Positions 8,831 to 17,365 of a stretch of 64,000 nucleotides of DNA are shown in pieces (positions within the stretch are counted from its first letter, which is position 1; every line of letters starts with the position of its first letter). Position numbers and translations under genes: made by a program. Below the pieces are notes generated by a model. That model had not been told where the DNA came from, did not search any database, and saw only the letters and a list, made by a program, of their open reading frames with translations. Origin of the DNA: Acidovorax sp. Leaf78 (GTDB lineage: Bacteria; Pseudomonadota; Gammaproteobacteria; Burkholderiales; Burkholderiaceae_C); NCBI RefSeq assembly GCF_001422735.1, contig NZ_LMLZ01000006.1:1-64000 (forward strand). Direction: 5' to 3'.

Positions 8831-9154
8831 ATGCTCTACAAATTCAAATCCCGCGCTGCAGCCGACCTGATCATGCTCGAGCCGCAGGGCCGCCAGGTCG
8901 TGACCATCATGGGCAAGACGCCGGGTGCCAGCGGCATCGTGACGGTTGCCCAGATCCCTGCCGCCATCGCAGCGCTCGAGTCCGCCGTGGCCGCCGAAGA
9001 AGCCCTGCCGGCCTCTGCAGACGCGGACGGCGACGACGAAGCCACCACGCAGGAACGCGCCGAGACCGTGCGCCTGCGCCAGCGGGTGGCACCGCTGATC
9101 GACATGCTCAAGCGCAGCGCGGCCGAGGGCGCGGATGTGGTCTGGGGTGCGTGA
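8831..9154 (+). CDS. DUF1840 family protein
   Basis: A 107-residue protein beginning MLYKFKSRAAADLIML, the signature opening of the DUF1840 family, small cytoplasmic proteins widespread in Betaproteobacteria and without known function. The middle is rich in Ala and acidic residues and the C-terminal part (RQRVAPLIDMLKRSAAEGADVVWG) is well conserved in the family. It follows the CFA synthase gene by 36 nt and may share its transcript. Confidence in the family is high; no role can be assigned. Confidence 0.85.
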   Translation: MLYKFKSRAAADLIMLEPQGRQVVTIMGKTPGASGIVTVAQIPAAIAALESAVAAEEALPASADADGDDEATTQERAETVRLRQRVAPLIDMLKRSAAEGADVVWGA

Positions 9155-9171
9155 TCAGATGTGATCTGATC
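9153..9171. terminator. Perfect 8-bp hairpin at the DUF1840 stop codon
   Basis: GATCAGAT-GTG-ATCTGATC overlaps the TGA stop. The stem is perfect but there is no T-run after it, so it could be an mRNA 3'-end stabiliser or a dyad-symmetric binding site rather than a true intrinsic terminator. Confidence 0.35.
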
Positions 9172-9320
9172 TGGACTCGCACTGGGGCGGACGGACGCCC
9201 TGGCCGCCTTTGAATCACTGCCGGAACATGCCCGCAGCGATCCGGCAGGCATTCAAATTTGAAAGAGGCGCGTAGTTGTGGCGACAGCGCGTGGCGCGAT
9301 GGCCGCGCCGTCAGCGGCGA

Positions 9321-10448
9321 TCAATCCACCTTCGCTCCCGACGTCTTCACCACCTGCGCCCACTTCTTGTGCTCATTGTCGATGTGCCTGGCAAAGTCGG
9401 CGGGCGTGTTGCCCCCAGGGATCGCGCCTTGCGCCACCAGCCGCTCCTTCATCGCCGGCGTGGCCAGCGACTTGGCGACTTCCTGCTGGATGCGGTTCAC
9501 GATGTCGGCCGGTGTGCCAGCAGGCGCCAGCAGGCCGAACCACGAGCTGGCTTCGTAACCCTTGAGCGTGGGGCCGCCGGCCTGCTCCACCGTCGGCACA
9601 TCGGGCAGGGCGCTGGAGCGCTGCGAGCTGGTCACCGCCAGCGCCGTGAGCTTGCCCGCCTTGATCTGCGCCATCGACGACGGCAGGTTGTCGAACATCA
9701 CATCGGCGTTGCCCGCCACCATGTCCAGCAGCGCGGGGCCCGAGCCGCGGTAGGGCAGGTGCAGCATGAAGGTGCCCGTCATGCTCTTGAACAGCTCGCC
9801 CGCGAGGTGGATGGACGTGCCATTGCCGCTCGACGCCATGTTCATCTTGCCCGGGCTGGCCTTGGCTACGCGGATGAAGTCCTGCACGTTGGAGATGCCC
9901 TGGGCCTTGGCCTTGTCGGCATTCATCACCATCACGTTGGGCACCGCAGCGACCATGGTGATGGGCACGAAGTCCTTGATCGGGTCGTACGGCAGCTTGG
10001 CATACAGCGCGCGGTTGATGCCGTGCGTGCCCACCGTGCCCATCAGCAGCGTGTAGCCGTCGGCGGGCGACTTGGCCACGACCTCGGCCCCCACATTGCC
10101 GCCCGCGCCCGCACGGTTGTCAACGATGAACTGCTGTCCGAATGCACGGCTCAGTTCGGGCGCCATGGCGCGCGCCAGGATGTCTGTGGTGCCGCCCGGG
10201 GCGAACGGCACCACGATGCGCACGGGCTTGGTGGGCCAGCCGCCGCCGGTCGTGGGCGCTGCGGTCTGCGCATGGGCAGCGCCCGGTGCTACCAGCAGCG
10301 AGCCCGCCGCGGCGATGGCGAGGGCACCGAGCGCGCTCAGGGTGAAGGCGAGCGCGACGGCCTTGCGGCGGCTGCGCGCCTGGCTGCGGGCCTGGATCTG
10401 TGCGCTGGTGCGCGCGGGTTGGTAGGGGGCTGGTTGCGGCTGAGCCAT
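9321..10448 (-). CDS. Bug-type tripartite tricarboxylate transporter substrate-binding protein
   Basis: A 375-residue periplasmic receptor of the Bug/TctC family, which captures organic acids and related anions. Family hallmarks are [23 protein letters not shown] right after the signal sequence, [16 protein letters not shown], and [16 protein letters not shown]. The N-terminus is unusually long: a 29-residue basic, Gln/Arg-rich stretch precedes the hydrophobic core and an AHAQ cleavage site at about residue 60, and SRRKAVAL could be read as a weak twin-arginine motif. The true start may lie further in. No membrane components (TctA/TctB) are nearby, which is normal for the many orphan Bug proteins of Burkholderiales. 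The ligand cannot be predicted. Confidence 0.88.
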   Translation of the reverse strand: MAQPQPAPYQPARTSAQIQARSQARSRRKAVALAFTLSALGALAIAAAGSLLVAPGAAHAQTAAPTTGGGWPTKPVRIVVPFAPGGTTDILARAMAPELSRAFGQQFIVDNRAGAGGNVGAEVVAKSPADGYTLLMGTVGTHGINRALYAKLPYDPIKDFVPITMVAAVPNVMVMNADKAKAQGISNVQDFIRVAKASPGKMNMASSGNGTSIHLAGELFKSMTGTFMLHLPYRGSGPALLDMVAGNADVMFDNLPSSMAQIKAGKLTALAVTSSQRSSALPDVPTVEQAGGPTLKGYEASSWFGLLAPAGTPADIVNRIQQEVAKSLATPAMKERLVAQGAIPGGNTPADFARHIDNEHKKWAQVVKTSGAKVD

Positions 10449-10702
10449 GGGCGGGCTTTCGTAGTACGGATGGTCTTCCAGCTCGACGGCTGTGACTCTC
10501 TTTGTACGTGGGCTCGGACGCCCTGCGCAGATGGGATAACCCGTATCAAGTGCATACTTTGCTACATTGTTCTGCGGGGTTGTAGCCCGTTACACGCGAG
10601 CAAGTCTGTTACGCCGCAGGGCGGCTGAAAAGAATTTCCGACTCCTATGATTCGCGCCGCCAGCACCCGGTAGAGGTGCTGCGAATCAGGAGGGATTTGT
10701 CG
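10449..10702. promoter_or_regulatory. Divergent promoter region with a hairpin abutting the Shine-Dalgarno
   Basis: This gap separates the Bug gene (minus) from the M23 peptidase gene (plus). At 10649-10687 an interrupted stem forms: GATTCGC pairs with GCGAATC and AGCACC with GGTGCT, leaving a 6-nt internal bulge and a 7-nt loop. The stem ends directly before the AGGAGGG ribosome-binding site at 10688-10694. It could act as translational control or as a processed leader. Confidence 0.45.
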
Positions 10703-11260
10703 ATGGGTTTTCTGGCATGGCCTTTGGAGAGCAACCGCATCCGGCGTGATGTGACGAACAACACTTTCGGCACGGTGCGGACCAACGCCGATGGGACGAA
10801 GCGTGATCACCAAGGGTGGGACTTGGTGGCGACCAAGCTCACGGCTTGCTACGCAATTGCGGACGGTGTGATCAAAAGTGCGAAGGATGAAGGGCCCAAA
10901 GGTCACGGAAAGACCGTGGTGCTGGAGTTTTCATTTCAGGGACGCGCGCTGTTTGCGCTGTACTCGCACTTGAGCCTCTTCAACGTGGCGGCGGGCTGCA
11001 AGGTCGAGCAAGGGGAAATCATTGCCTATACCGGCACCTCCGGCAATGCCAGAGGTATGACCGGGGAAGATCAGCACTTGCATTTCGAAATTCGGACGGA
11101 CCAGTACGCCCGTGGAGGGCTCACCGGCAGAATCAATCCCGAGGAGCTTTACGGACGCGCTCCGAAGGGGATGACCATCGTGGAGTCACATGCGCAAAAG
11201 CGGCTGTTGTCAGGCAGCACCGGTTTGAAGATTCACGCCACAGACATGAGGCGCTGGTGA
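10703..11260 (+). CDS. M23-family zinc endopeptidase without signal peptide
   Basis: A 185-residue protein that is essentially a bare peptidase M23 (LytM/lysostaphin-type) domain, which cuts peptide cross-links of peptidoglycan. Zinc ligands are visible as HQGWD (His36, Asp40) and HLHFE (His125, His127), with the accompanying YSHLS (His89). The start at 10703 follows a strong AGGAGGG site by 8 nt. There is no N-terminal signal peptide or membrane segment, which is odd for an enzyme whose substrate lies in the periplasm. The next gene, for a lipoprotein, overlaps the stop as TGATG. Lower GC than the neighbours suggests acquisition. One reading is a secreted cell-wall toxin with its immunity protein; another is a lysis or housekeeping enzyme exported by an unknown route. 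Confidence 0.82.
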   Translation: MGFLAWPLESNRIRRDVTNNTFGTVRTNADGTKRDHQGWDLVATKLTACYAIADGVIKSAKDEGPKGHGKTVVLEFSFQGRALFALYSHLSLFNVAAGCKVEQGEIIAYTGTSGNARGMTGEDQHLHFEIRTDQYARGGLTGRINPEELYGRAPKGMTIVESHAQKRLLSGSTGLKIHATDMRRW

Positions 11261-11844
11261 TGGGCCAACACATGGTTGTAACCCTGGCCCTGTGCTGCGC
11301 CTTGGCGGCATGCCAGCGCACCGAGGAGGTCCCAATCGCTGGAGTCTCCGACGCGCAAGCCTTGCTCGGGAAAACCTACCTGTCCTCCGCGGCCCAGGGG
11401 CGTTTGGTGGAGGGCTCTCCCTGCGATTTCATGGGTGCCAGTGTGGAATGGGAGAACGAGCCAGAGAAAATCGGCTGGTCCGACGCGGTGGCAGTGTGTC
11501 AGGGCGTGCCTGTTCTTCTGATCGCCAAAACGCGTAAAAGCAATGCCCCGCTCCTCAGTTTTCCCCTCTGGGAAATCGTCGCGGTCCAGGTGCTCCCCCA
11601 AGTCAGCAACTACGCCGAAGAAGGCTTGGGGGACGACCCTCTGGAGCTCATTTCCCCCACAGCCGGTCAATGCGATGTGGGCCAGTCTGGATCGCAACCT
11701 GTCTATGTGCTGCTTCGCTGGGGTGGGCGCGATACAGTGGCCGGGCCGCCGGGGGTGGAGGCTGTATGGATGATCGATGCGGCCAATGACCGGTTCGTGG
11801 CGCTGGACCCGCGCGATGTCCGCTGTGAACAGATGACTGAATGA
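11260..11844 (+). CDS. Putative lipoprotein coupled to the M23 peptidase
   Basis: A 194-residue protein that I do not recognise. It has a short hydrophobic leader ending in a lipobox (ALAAC, Cys18), so it is probably lipid-anchored on the periplasmic side. Several further cysteines (for example CDF, VCQGV, CDVG, VRCEQ) may form disulphides. The ATG at 11260 overlaps the peptidase stop (TGATG); a GTG at 11257 is an alternative. Tight coupling to a signal-less murein peptidase and its periplasmic location make an immunity or inhibitor role plausible, but no sequence motif proves it. Confidence 0.7.
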   Translation: MGQHMVVTLALCCALAACQRTEEVPIAGVSDAQALLGKTYLSSAAQGRLVEGSPCDFMGASVEWENEPEKIGWSDAVAVCQGVPVLLIAKTRKSNAPLLSFPLWEIVAVQVLPQVSNYAEEGLGDDPLELISPTAGQCDVGQSGSQPVYVLLRWGGRDTVAGPPGVEAVWMIDAANDRFVALDPRDVRCEQMTE

Positions 11845-11931
11845 TCGCCCCCCTGCTCGTCTGCCTCATTCCTCTAGCGGGCGCGGCCAGCGGGGTCACG
11901 CAACCGCCCAATCATCACGACTGCCGCCAAC

Positions 11932-11962
11932 AAAAAGCCGCCCTGCTTTTCGCCAGGGCGGC
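11932..11962 (-). terminator. Rho-independent terminator of the second Bug gene
   Basis: On the minus strand GCCGCCCTG, an 8-nt loop and CAGGGCGGC are followed by TTTTT (11936-11932). It lies 55 nt beyond the stop of the Bug gene at 12017 and is also placed to stop readthrough from the convergent lipoprotein gene. Confidence 0.85.
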
Positions 11963-12016
11963 TGCTTTGCGGGCTCAGCGCAACCAGTTGCGCTAGACCG
12001 TCTGTGCGGTGATCAA

Positions 12017-13006
12017 TCAGTCCGCGTAAGAACCCGCCGCCTTGATAGCCGCACCGAACTTCTCGGTTTCTGCCAGCACGAACTTCTTGTGTTCAGCCGG
12101 CTCGACGCGCTTGTCGGTCGCGACCACGGCGCCCAGGCCTTCCTGCTTCTTGATGAACTCGGGGTCCTTCAGGGCGACCTTGAGGGCGTCGTTGATCTTG
12201 GTCAGTATCGGTGCGGGCGTGCCCTTGGGGGCGTACAGGCCGTGCCAGATGGTCACGTTGAAGTCCTTCACACCCGACTCGGCCAGCGTGGGCAGGTCTT
12301 TCAGGGCGGGGGTGGTCAGGCGCTTGCTGGTGGTCACGGCATAGGCCTTGACCTTCTTGCTTTCGATCTGCGACGTGGTGTTGGTGGTCTGGTCGCACAG
12401 CAGGTCGATCTGGCCGCCGATCAGGTCGGTGATGGCAGGTGCCGTGCCCTTGTACGGTACGGCGGTCATGTCGACCTGCACGGCGCTCTGGAAGATCAGA
12501 CCGCACAGGTGCGATGCCGAGCCCTGGCCTGCGTTGCCCAGGTTGATCTTGCCCTTGTTCTGCTGCAGCCAGCCAGCCAGTTCCTTGTAGTTGTTGGCGG
12601 GCATCGAGGGGCGGGCGATGAGCGTCATGGGCACGTCGTTGATCACGCCCAGGTATTCGAAGTCGTTGGCCACGTTGAAGGCCAGCTTGCGGTACATGGT
12701 GGGCATGGTGGCCATGCTCACGTGGTTGAGCAGCAGGGTGTAGCCGTCCGGTGCGGCGCGGGCCACCTTGGCGGAGCCGATGGTGCTGCCGGCGCCGGCC
12801 GAGTTGTCCACCACCACGCTGATGCCGCCCAGGGGCTTGCGGATGGCTTCGGCCAGGTCGCGCGCCACGCGGTCGGTGGGGCCGCCAGCGGCGTAGGGGA
12901 CCACGATGGTGATCGTCTTGTCCTTGGACGGGAACTCCTGGGCGCTGGCGCCAAAGGCGGTGGCTGCAGCGGCAGCGATCAGTGCGAGTTTCAGCATTTT
13001 TTTCAT
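12017..13006 (-). CDS. Bug-type tripartite tricarboxylate transporter substrate-binding protein
   Basis: A 329-residue Bug/TctC-family periplasmic receptor, the usual length. The signal peptide MKKMLKLALIAAAAATAFGASA is followed by QEFPSKDKTITIVVPYAAGGPTDR, the family's opening strand and first ligand-binding loop. VVDNSAGAGSTIG and VPYKGTAPAITDLIGG complete the set. The ATG at 13006 has a good AGGAGA site 6 nt upstream; longer readings add Arg/Gly-rich nonsense. It stands alone with its own terminator. The two Bug proteins in this window are clearly diverged, so they are not a recent duplication. Ligand unknown. Confidence 0.92.
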   Translation of the reverse strand: MKKMLKLALIAAAAATAFGASAQEFPSKDKTITIVVPYAAGGPTDRVARDLAEAIRKPLGGISVVVDNSAGAGSTIGSAKVARAAPDGYTLLLNHVSMATMPTMYRKLAFNVANDFEYLGVINDVPMTLIARPSMPANNYKELAGWLQQNKGKINLGNAGQGSASHLCGLIFQSAVQVDMTAVPYKGTAPAITDLIGGQIDLLCDQTTNTTSQIESKKVKAYAVTTSKRLTTPALKDLPTLAESGVKDFNVTIWHGLYAPKGTPAPILTKINDALKVALKDPEFIKKQEGLGAVVATDKRVEPAEHKKFVLAETEKFGAAIKAAGSYAD

Positions 13007-13333
13007 GGTCTCTCCTGTAAATGACGGGCCATGATAGCGAGGGGGGTCTGGCGAGGTATTGCGGATATTACGTAGCACACCCCCTGCAGGGTCTTCAAGC
13101 CAAAAAGGCCTGCAGCGCTTGCCAATCAAGCGCCAAGCGCTATTGAATAGTGAGCATGCGTTAGGGTAAATACTGCAGTTCCCGGGGGGGCAGGATGGGA
13201 ATGGCGGGCGGTGGCGGCCGCCTGAATGGGCGGTTTCTTGCGCTGGCGCAAACCTGCGGTGCCGTGCGGTGGACGCCTGGCACCAGGTTTGGCCGCAGCC
13301 GGCGCCCGGGCGCGCCGCGGCCAAGGTGACGGC
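13007..13333. other. Intergenic region with an interspersed hairpin repeat
   Basis: This gap separates two minus-strand genes. It holds one diverged copy of the ~60-bp repeat (13097-13153, listed separately) and a GC-rich stretch next to the ligase gene. No gene or clear promoter was recognised. Confidence 0.5.
13097..13153. repeat. Diverged copy of the ~60-bp interspersed hairpin repeat
   Basis: CAAGCCAAAAAGGCCTGCAG opens the copy and GCGCCAAGCGCTATTGAATAG closes the pattern of other copies (A-rich edge, GCGCTTG/CAAGCGC arms, CTATTGAATAG edge). Confidence 0.5.
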
Positions 13334-14581
13334 CTACTTGTAGCTTCTGGCGTCCTCGATCACCTTGCCGTCGTTGGGCAGGGTGCCGGGGGCCACCATC
13401 TGCACGTCGCCGCGCAGCTTGGTCACTTCGCGGATGGCGTCGCCCAGTTGGCGCGCCAGGCCTTCGGCGGTCTCGGTGGTCTCGACCTGCAGCACCATCT
13501 GGTCGTTGGCCATCTCGCCGCTGACCACCAGGCGTGCGCGCAGCACCTGCGGAAACCGCCGTGCGATGGTCGCGATCTGGCCCGGGTGCACGAACATGCC
13601 GCGCACCTTGGTCGTCTGGTCCGCGCGGCCCATCCAGCCCTTGATGCGGGTGTTGGTGCGGCCGGTGGGGCAGGTGCCCGGCAGCACGGCCGAGAGGTCG
13701 CCGGTGCCGAAGCGGATCAGCGGGTAGTCGGGGTTGAGCGTGGTCACCACCAGTTCGCCCACCTCGCCCTCGGGCACCGGGTCGCCGGTGCCGGGGCGCA
13801 CGATCTCGACGATGGCGCCTTCGTCCAGCACCAGGCCTTCGCGCGCCGAGGTCTCGTACGCGATCAGGCCCAGGTCGGCCGTGGCGTAGCACTGGTAGCC
13901 CGCGATGCCGCGCTCGGCAAACCAGTCGCGCAGCGACGGCGGGAACGCCTCGCCGGACACCAGCGCCTTGGTCACCGTGGGCAGCGGCACGCCCAGCTCG
14001 GCGGCTTTTTCCACGATGATTTTCAGAAAGCTCGGCGTGCCGATGTAGCCCGCGGGCCGCAACTCGGCCATGGCCTGCACCTGCTGCTCGGTCTGGCCCG
14101 TGCCGCCCGCAAACACGGTGCAGCCCAGCGCATGGGCACCGGTCTCCATCATCGAACCCGCGGGCACGAAGTGGTAGCTGAAGCTGTTGTGGATCAGCTC
14201 GCCCCGCCGGAACCCCGCCGCGTAGATCGCCCGCGCCATGCGCCAGTAGTCGGGCCGCGTGCCCTCGGGCTCGTAGATGGTGCCCGGGCTCGCGAACACC
14301 CGCGGCATGCCCGCCCCAAAGCCCAGCGCCGAAAACCCGCCGAACACATTGCTCGCGCGCTGCGCCTGCTGGCGCTCCAGCAGCTCGTACTTGCGCGTGA
14401 CCGGCAGTCGCGCCAGCGCTGCACGGCTGGTCACACCCGCCGCATCCACGCCGGCCAGGATGTCCGCGAATGCCGCACTGTTCTGCTGCGCATGCCCCAC
14501 CTGCCGCGGCAACGCCGCCAGCAGCGCCGCCTCGCGCTCGGCCGTGCTCCGGGTTTCCTGGGCGTCAAAAAACGTCGTCAT
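13334..14581 (-). CDS. Phenylacetate-CoA ligase-like (PaaK family) AMP-dependent ligase
   Basis: A 415-residue acyl-CoA ligase of the PaaK type, shorter than classical ligases as is normal for this branch. Recognisable parts are SPGTIYEPEGTRPDY, the GYIGTPSFLKIIVEKA segment, the A5-type YATADLGLIAYE motif, RFGTGDLS, and a C-terminal domain with RTNTRIKGWMGRADQTTKVRGMFV. It would activate an aromatic or other carboxylic acid to its CoA thioester. It is the last gene of the liv-type transporter cluster and in the same direction as livF, which places it with uptake of its substrate. Phenylacetate itself is not assured: no paaABCDE genes are in the window. Confidence 0.82.
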   Translation of the reverse strand: MTTFFDAQETRSTAEREAALLAALPRQVGHAQQNSAAFADILAGVDAAGVTSRAALARLPVTRKYELLERQQAQRASNVFGGFSALGFGAGMPRVFASPGTIYEPEGTRPDYWRMARAIYAAGFRRGELIHNSFSYHFVPAGSMMETGAHALGCTVFAGGTGQTEQQVQAMAELRPAGYIGTPSFLKIIVEKAAELGVPLPTVTKALVSGEAFPPSLRDWFAERGIAGYQCYATADLGLIAYETSAREGLVLDEGAIVEIVRPGTGDPVPEGEVGELVVTTLNPDYPLIRFGTGDLSAVLPGTCPTGRTNTRIKGWMGRADQTTKVRGMFVHPGQIATIARRFPQVLRARLVVSGEMANDQMVLQVETTETAEGLARQLGDAIREVTKLRGDVQMVAPGTLPNDGKVIEDARSYK

Positions 14582-14611
14582 GCCGGGATTCCTCTGCAGT
14601 GTTTTGAATGA

Positions 14612-14660
14612 AATAAGCCGCTACCGCACACCCATCAAGCGCCAGCAGCTATGAAATCAG
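14612..14660. repeat. Copy of the ~60-bp interspersed hairpin repeat
   Basis: AAGCCGCTACCGC, a short loop, then CAAGCGCCAGCAGCTATGAAA match the two arms of the family consensus. It lies in the gap between livF and the PaaK-like ligase gene. Confidence 0.7.
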
Positions 14661-14722
14661 GAGTAAACAAAAAAACGTTGATTGCGTCACACCGCCAAAC
14701 CCCCCGCTGCCCCCACCCAGCG

Positions 14723-14796
14723 CACCCGTGGATCTGGCTCCGCCAGTCCACCGGGTGCGTCCCCCTGAGGGGGAAGGCGCGCAGCGCCTCAGGGGG
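14723..14796 (-). repeat. Stop-codon-proximal two-hairpin element (livF)
   Basis: Four bases after the livF stop, on the minus strand: CCCCCTGAGGCGCTGCGCGC, then CTTCCCCCTCAGGGGG, then CACCCGGTGGACTGGCGGAG. The outer CCCCCTGAGG pairs with CCTCAGGGGG. It is one of six similar elements in the window. Confidence 0.75.
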
Positions 14797-14800
14797 CATG

Positions 14801-15613
14801 TCAAGCCAACCAGCGCTTGCGCCGCTTGTAGCTCTTGACATCCTTGAAGCTCTTGCGCTCCCCGCCGCCCACGCCCAGGTAGAACTCCTTGACGTCCTCG
14901 TTGTTGGCCAGGTCGCTCGCGGCGCCGTCCATCACCACGCGGCCGCTTTCCATGATGTAGCCGTAGTCCGAATATTTGAGGGCCATGTTGGTGTTCTGCT
15001 CGGCCAGCAGGAAGGTGACCTTCTCCTTGGTGTTCAGGTCCTTCACGATGTTGAACACCTCCTCCACGATCTGAGGCGCCAGGCCCATGGAGGGCTCGTC
15101 GAGCAGCACCATGCTGGGGTTGGCCATCAACGCGCGGCCGATGGCGCACATCTGCTGCTCGCCGCCCGACGTGTACGCCGCCTGCGAGGTGCGCCGCGTC
15201 TTCAGGCGCGGAAAGTAGTTGTAGACCTTCTCCAGGTTGGCCGCGATCTCGGCCTTGCTGGTGCGGGTGTAGCTGCCCGTCATCAGGTTCTCTTCGATGG
15301 TCAGGTGGGCAAAGCAGTGCCGCCCCTCCATCACCTGCACCACGCCGCGCTGCACCAGGTCGGCGGGCGACAAATTCTCGATGCGCTCGCCGCGCAGCTC
15401 GATGCTGCCCTTGGTGACCTCGCCGCGCTCCCCCTGCAGCAGGTTGGAGATCGCGCGCAGCGTGGTGGTCTTGCCCGCCCCATTGCCCCCCAGGATGGCC
15501 ACGATGGAGCCCTGCGGCACCTGCAAGGAGACGCCCTTGAGCACCAGGATCACATGGTTGTAGATGACCTCGATGCCGTTGACGTTGAGAACGATATTGC
15601 TGTTGGAGTCCAT
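14801..15613 (-). CDS. livF: Branched-chain amino acid-type ABC transporter ATPase LivF
   Basis: A 270-residue cytoplasmic ABC ATPase of the LivF type. Walker A is GGNGAGKTT, the signature loop is TSGGEQQM, and Walker B is MVLLDEPSMGLAP. The C-terminus extends about 25 residues beyond typical LivF with a basic tail (KSYKRRKRW). With LivG it would energise import by LivHM. The ATG at 15613 follows GAAGGAAGAGAAG. Neighbours LivK (upstream) and the PaaK-like ligase (downstream) are on the same strand. The transporter probably carries a carboxylic acid rather than an amino acid, because both ends of the cluster encode acyl-CoA ligases. Confidence 0.92.
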   Translation of the reverse strand: MDSNSNIVLNVNGIEVIYNHVILVLKGVSLQVPQGSIVAILGGNGAGKTTTLRAISNLLQGERGEVTKGSIELRGERIENLSPADLVQRGVVQVMEGRHCFAHLTIEENLMTGSYTRTSKAEIAANLEKVYNYFPRLKTRRTSQAAYTSGGEQQMCAIGRALMANPSMVLLDEPSMGLAPQIVEEVFNIVKDLNTKEKVTFLLAEQNTNMALKYSDYGYIMESGRVVMDGAASDLANNEDVKEFYLGVGGGERKSFKDVKSYKRRKRWLA

Positions 15614-15741
15614 GGTCTTCTCTTCCTTCGCTGTGCCAATCCAAAGAGCTGCGGTAGTTCGCAACGCTTTGGGTTGGCGGCTGCCCCAAAAGCAGCCGCT
15701 ACGTCATCGGCCCTTGAAACAGTCGCTGCGCCATCGCCAGT

Positions 15742-15843
15742 GACACCGTGGAACTGGCTTTGCCAGGCCACCGGTGTCGTCCCCCTTCCCGAATCGCGCA
15801 GCGATTCGAGAGAAGGGGGAAGGCGCGTCAGCGCCTCAGGGGG
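15742..15843 (-). repeat. Stop-codon-proximal two-hairpin element (livK), long form
   Basis: It begins 6 nt after the livK stop. Besides the outer CCCCCTGAGG arm it carries an extra inner hairpin, GAATCGC-GCA-GCGATTC, and ends with the CCTGGCAAAGCCAG hairpin. The downstream copy after cyanase has GAATTGC-TGC-GCAATTC at the same place, a compensatory change. Confidence 0.75.
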
Positions 15844-15849
15844 ATGTAC

Positions 15850-17178
15850 TCAAGACTGGCAGTCCGCAGCATCCCGACGCGTCATCTTCTTGTCCGCCAA
15901 GTACTTCTCCGCACCGGCCTTCACCATGGGCTTCAGGATCTGCTCATCGGCCTGGTACCAGTCGGACGAGAAGTCCCACTTCTTGCCGTCCCAGGTGTGC
16001 ACGCGTGCCCAGGTCGATCCCATGTGGTCGGCGCAGCTGGTGGACAGGGGGCGCATCACGCCGCCAAAGCCCATGGCGTCGAGCTTCTTCTGGTCCAGCG
16101 CCAGGTTCTCCATGCCCCAGCGCACCTGCTCGCCGGTCATGACCTTGCCCTTGCCGAAGCGCTCCTGCGCGCGGCGCACCGACTCGACCGCCAGCATCTG
16201 GATGATCACGCCGCGCGTGTACAGCACCGAGCCCACTTCGTCCTTGGGGCCCGTGCCCTGGCCCTTGTCGTGCACGTGCTTCATGATGTCCTGGATGACC
16301 TTGCTCTGCGTGCCGTAGCCGTTCAGCGCCAGGGCGTGATAGCCCTTGGCGCCTTCGCCCACATCGCGCACGTCCGGCTCGGCGCCGGCCCACCACACGC
16401 CATACAGCTTGTCGCGCGGGAAGCCGGTGGCCTGCGCTTCCTTCAGGGCGGTGGAGTTCATCACGCCCCAGCCCCACAGCAGCACGTAGTCGGGGCGGCT
16501 CTGGCGCACCTGCAGCCAGGTGGCTTTCTGCTCCACGCCCGGTGCGGTCACGGGCAACATCTGCAGCTCGAAGCCGTGCATCTTGGCGCGCTCCTGCAGC
16601 AGCGGGATGGGCTCCTTGCCGAAGGGGCTGTCGTGGTAGACCAGCGCGATCTTCTTGCCCTTGAGCTTGTCCAGCCCGCCGGCAGACTTGCCGATGTGCT
16701 GGATCAGGATGTCGGCGCCGGTCCAGTAGCTGCCCATGAAGGGGAAGTTCCACTTGAACGCCTGGCCGTCCTGCGCCACCGACAGGCCGTAGCCCAGCGT
16801 CATCAGCGGGATCTTGTCCACGGGCGCTTTTTCGGTCAGCGCAAAGGTGATGCCGGTGGCCTGCGGGTCGAACAGCGCCACGCCGGGCTTGCCCTTCAGC
16901 CGCTCATAGCATTCCACGCCGCGGTCGGTGGCGTAGCCCGTTTCACATTCTTCAAAGGTGAGCTTCACGCCGTTGATCCCGCCGTCGCGGGCGTTGATCA
17001 TCTTGATGTAGTCCTGCTTGCCGTTGGCCCATGGCACGCCGTTGGGAGCGTAGGGGCCCGTGCGGTAAGACAGCAGCGGGAAGAACTGCTCCTTGGCTTG
17101 CGCGAAGGCACTCGTCGCGACGGACGAGGCGCCAGCGGCAACCACCGCAGCGGCGATCACGAGTTTCGAAAGCTTCAT
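15850..17178 (-). CDS. ABC transporter periplasmic substrate-binding protein (LivK type)
   Basis: A 442-residue periplasmic-binding protein of the branched-chain amino acid/aromatic acid class (Peripla_BP_6). A signal peptide (residues 1-26, cut after ATSAFA) precedes QAKEQFFPLLSYRTGPYAPNG, the family's first strand and ligand loop. The protein is longer than classical LivK (about 370), as is usual for the aromatic-acid type receptors linked with acyl-CoA ligases. The start at 17178 has an AAAGGAG site. It is located inside the liv cluster between livM and livF. The ligand is probably an organic or aromatic acid; this is an inference from the neighbouring ligases. Confidence 0.9.
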   Translation of the reverse strand: MKLSKLVIAAAVVAAGASSVATSAFAQAKEQFFPLLSYRTGPYAPNGVPWANGKQDYIKMINARDGGINGVKLTFEECETGYATDRGVECYERLKGKPGVALFDPQATGITFALTEKAPVDKIPLMTLGYGLSVAQDGQAFKWNFPFMGSYWTGADILIQHIGKSAGGLDKLKGKKIALVYHDSPFGKEPIPLLQERAKMHGFELQMLPVTAPGVEQKATWLQVRQSRPDYVLLWGWGVMNSTALKEAQATGFPRDKLYGVWWAGAEPDVRDVGEGAKGYHALALNGYGTQSKVIQDIMKHVHDKGQGTGPKDEVGSVLYTRGVIIQMLAVESVRRAQERFGKGKVMTGEQVRWGMENLALDQKKLDAMGFGGVMRPLSTSCADHMGSTWARVHTWDGKKWDFSSDWYQADEQILKPMVKAGAEKYLADKKMTRRDAADCQS

Positions 17179-17271
17179 GGATGTCTCCTTTGAATGAATG
17201 TGTTGAAGCACGGGGAAGAAACTGACGGATTCAAGGGCTGCGAGCTTTGCACTGGCATGCACGAGGCCAGC

Positions 17272-17355
17272 GCCACCGTGGAACTGGCTCTGCCAGGCCA
17301 CCGGTGGCGTCCCCCTCCCGAAGGAAAGGGGGAAGGCGCGAAGCGACTCAGGGGG
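17272..17355 (-). repeat. Stop-codon-proximal two-hairpin element (livM)
   Basis: It starts 10 nt after the livM stop. On the minus strand it reads CCCCCTGAGTCGCTTCGCGC, then CCTTTCCTTCGGGAGGGGG, then CGCCACCGGTGGCC and the CCTGGCAGAGCCAG hairpin. Confidence 0.75.
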
Positions 17356-17365
17356 TGCATATCAG

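Noticed and set aside
9321-13006. Possible tandem duplication of Bug receptor genes
   Set aside because: The two proteins are strongly diverged, in different contexts and separated by unrelated genes.
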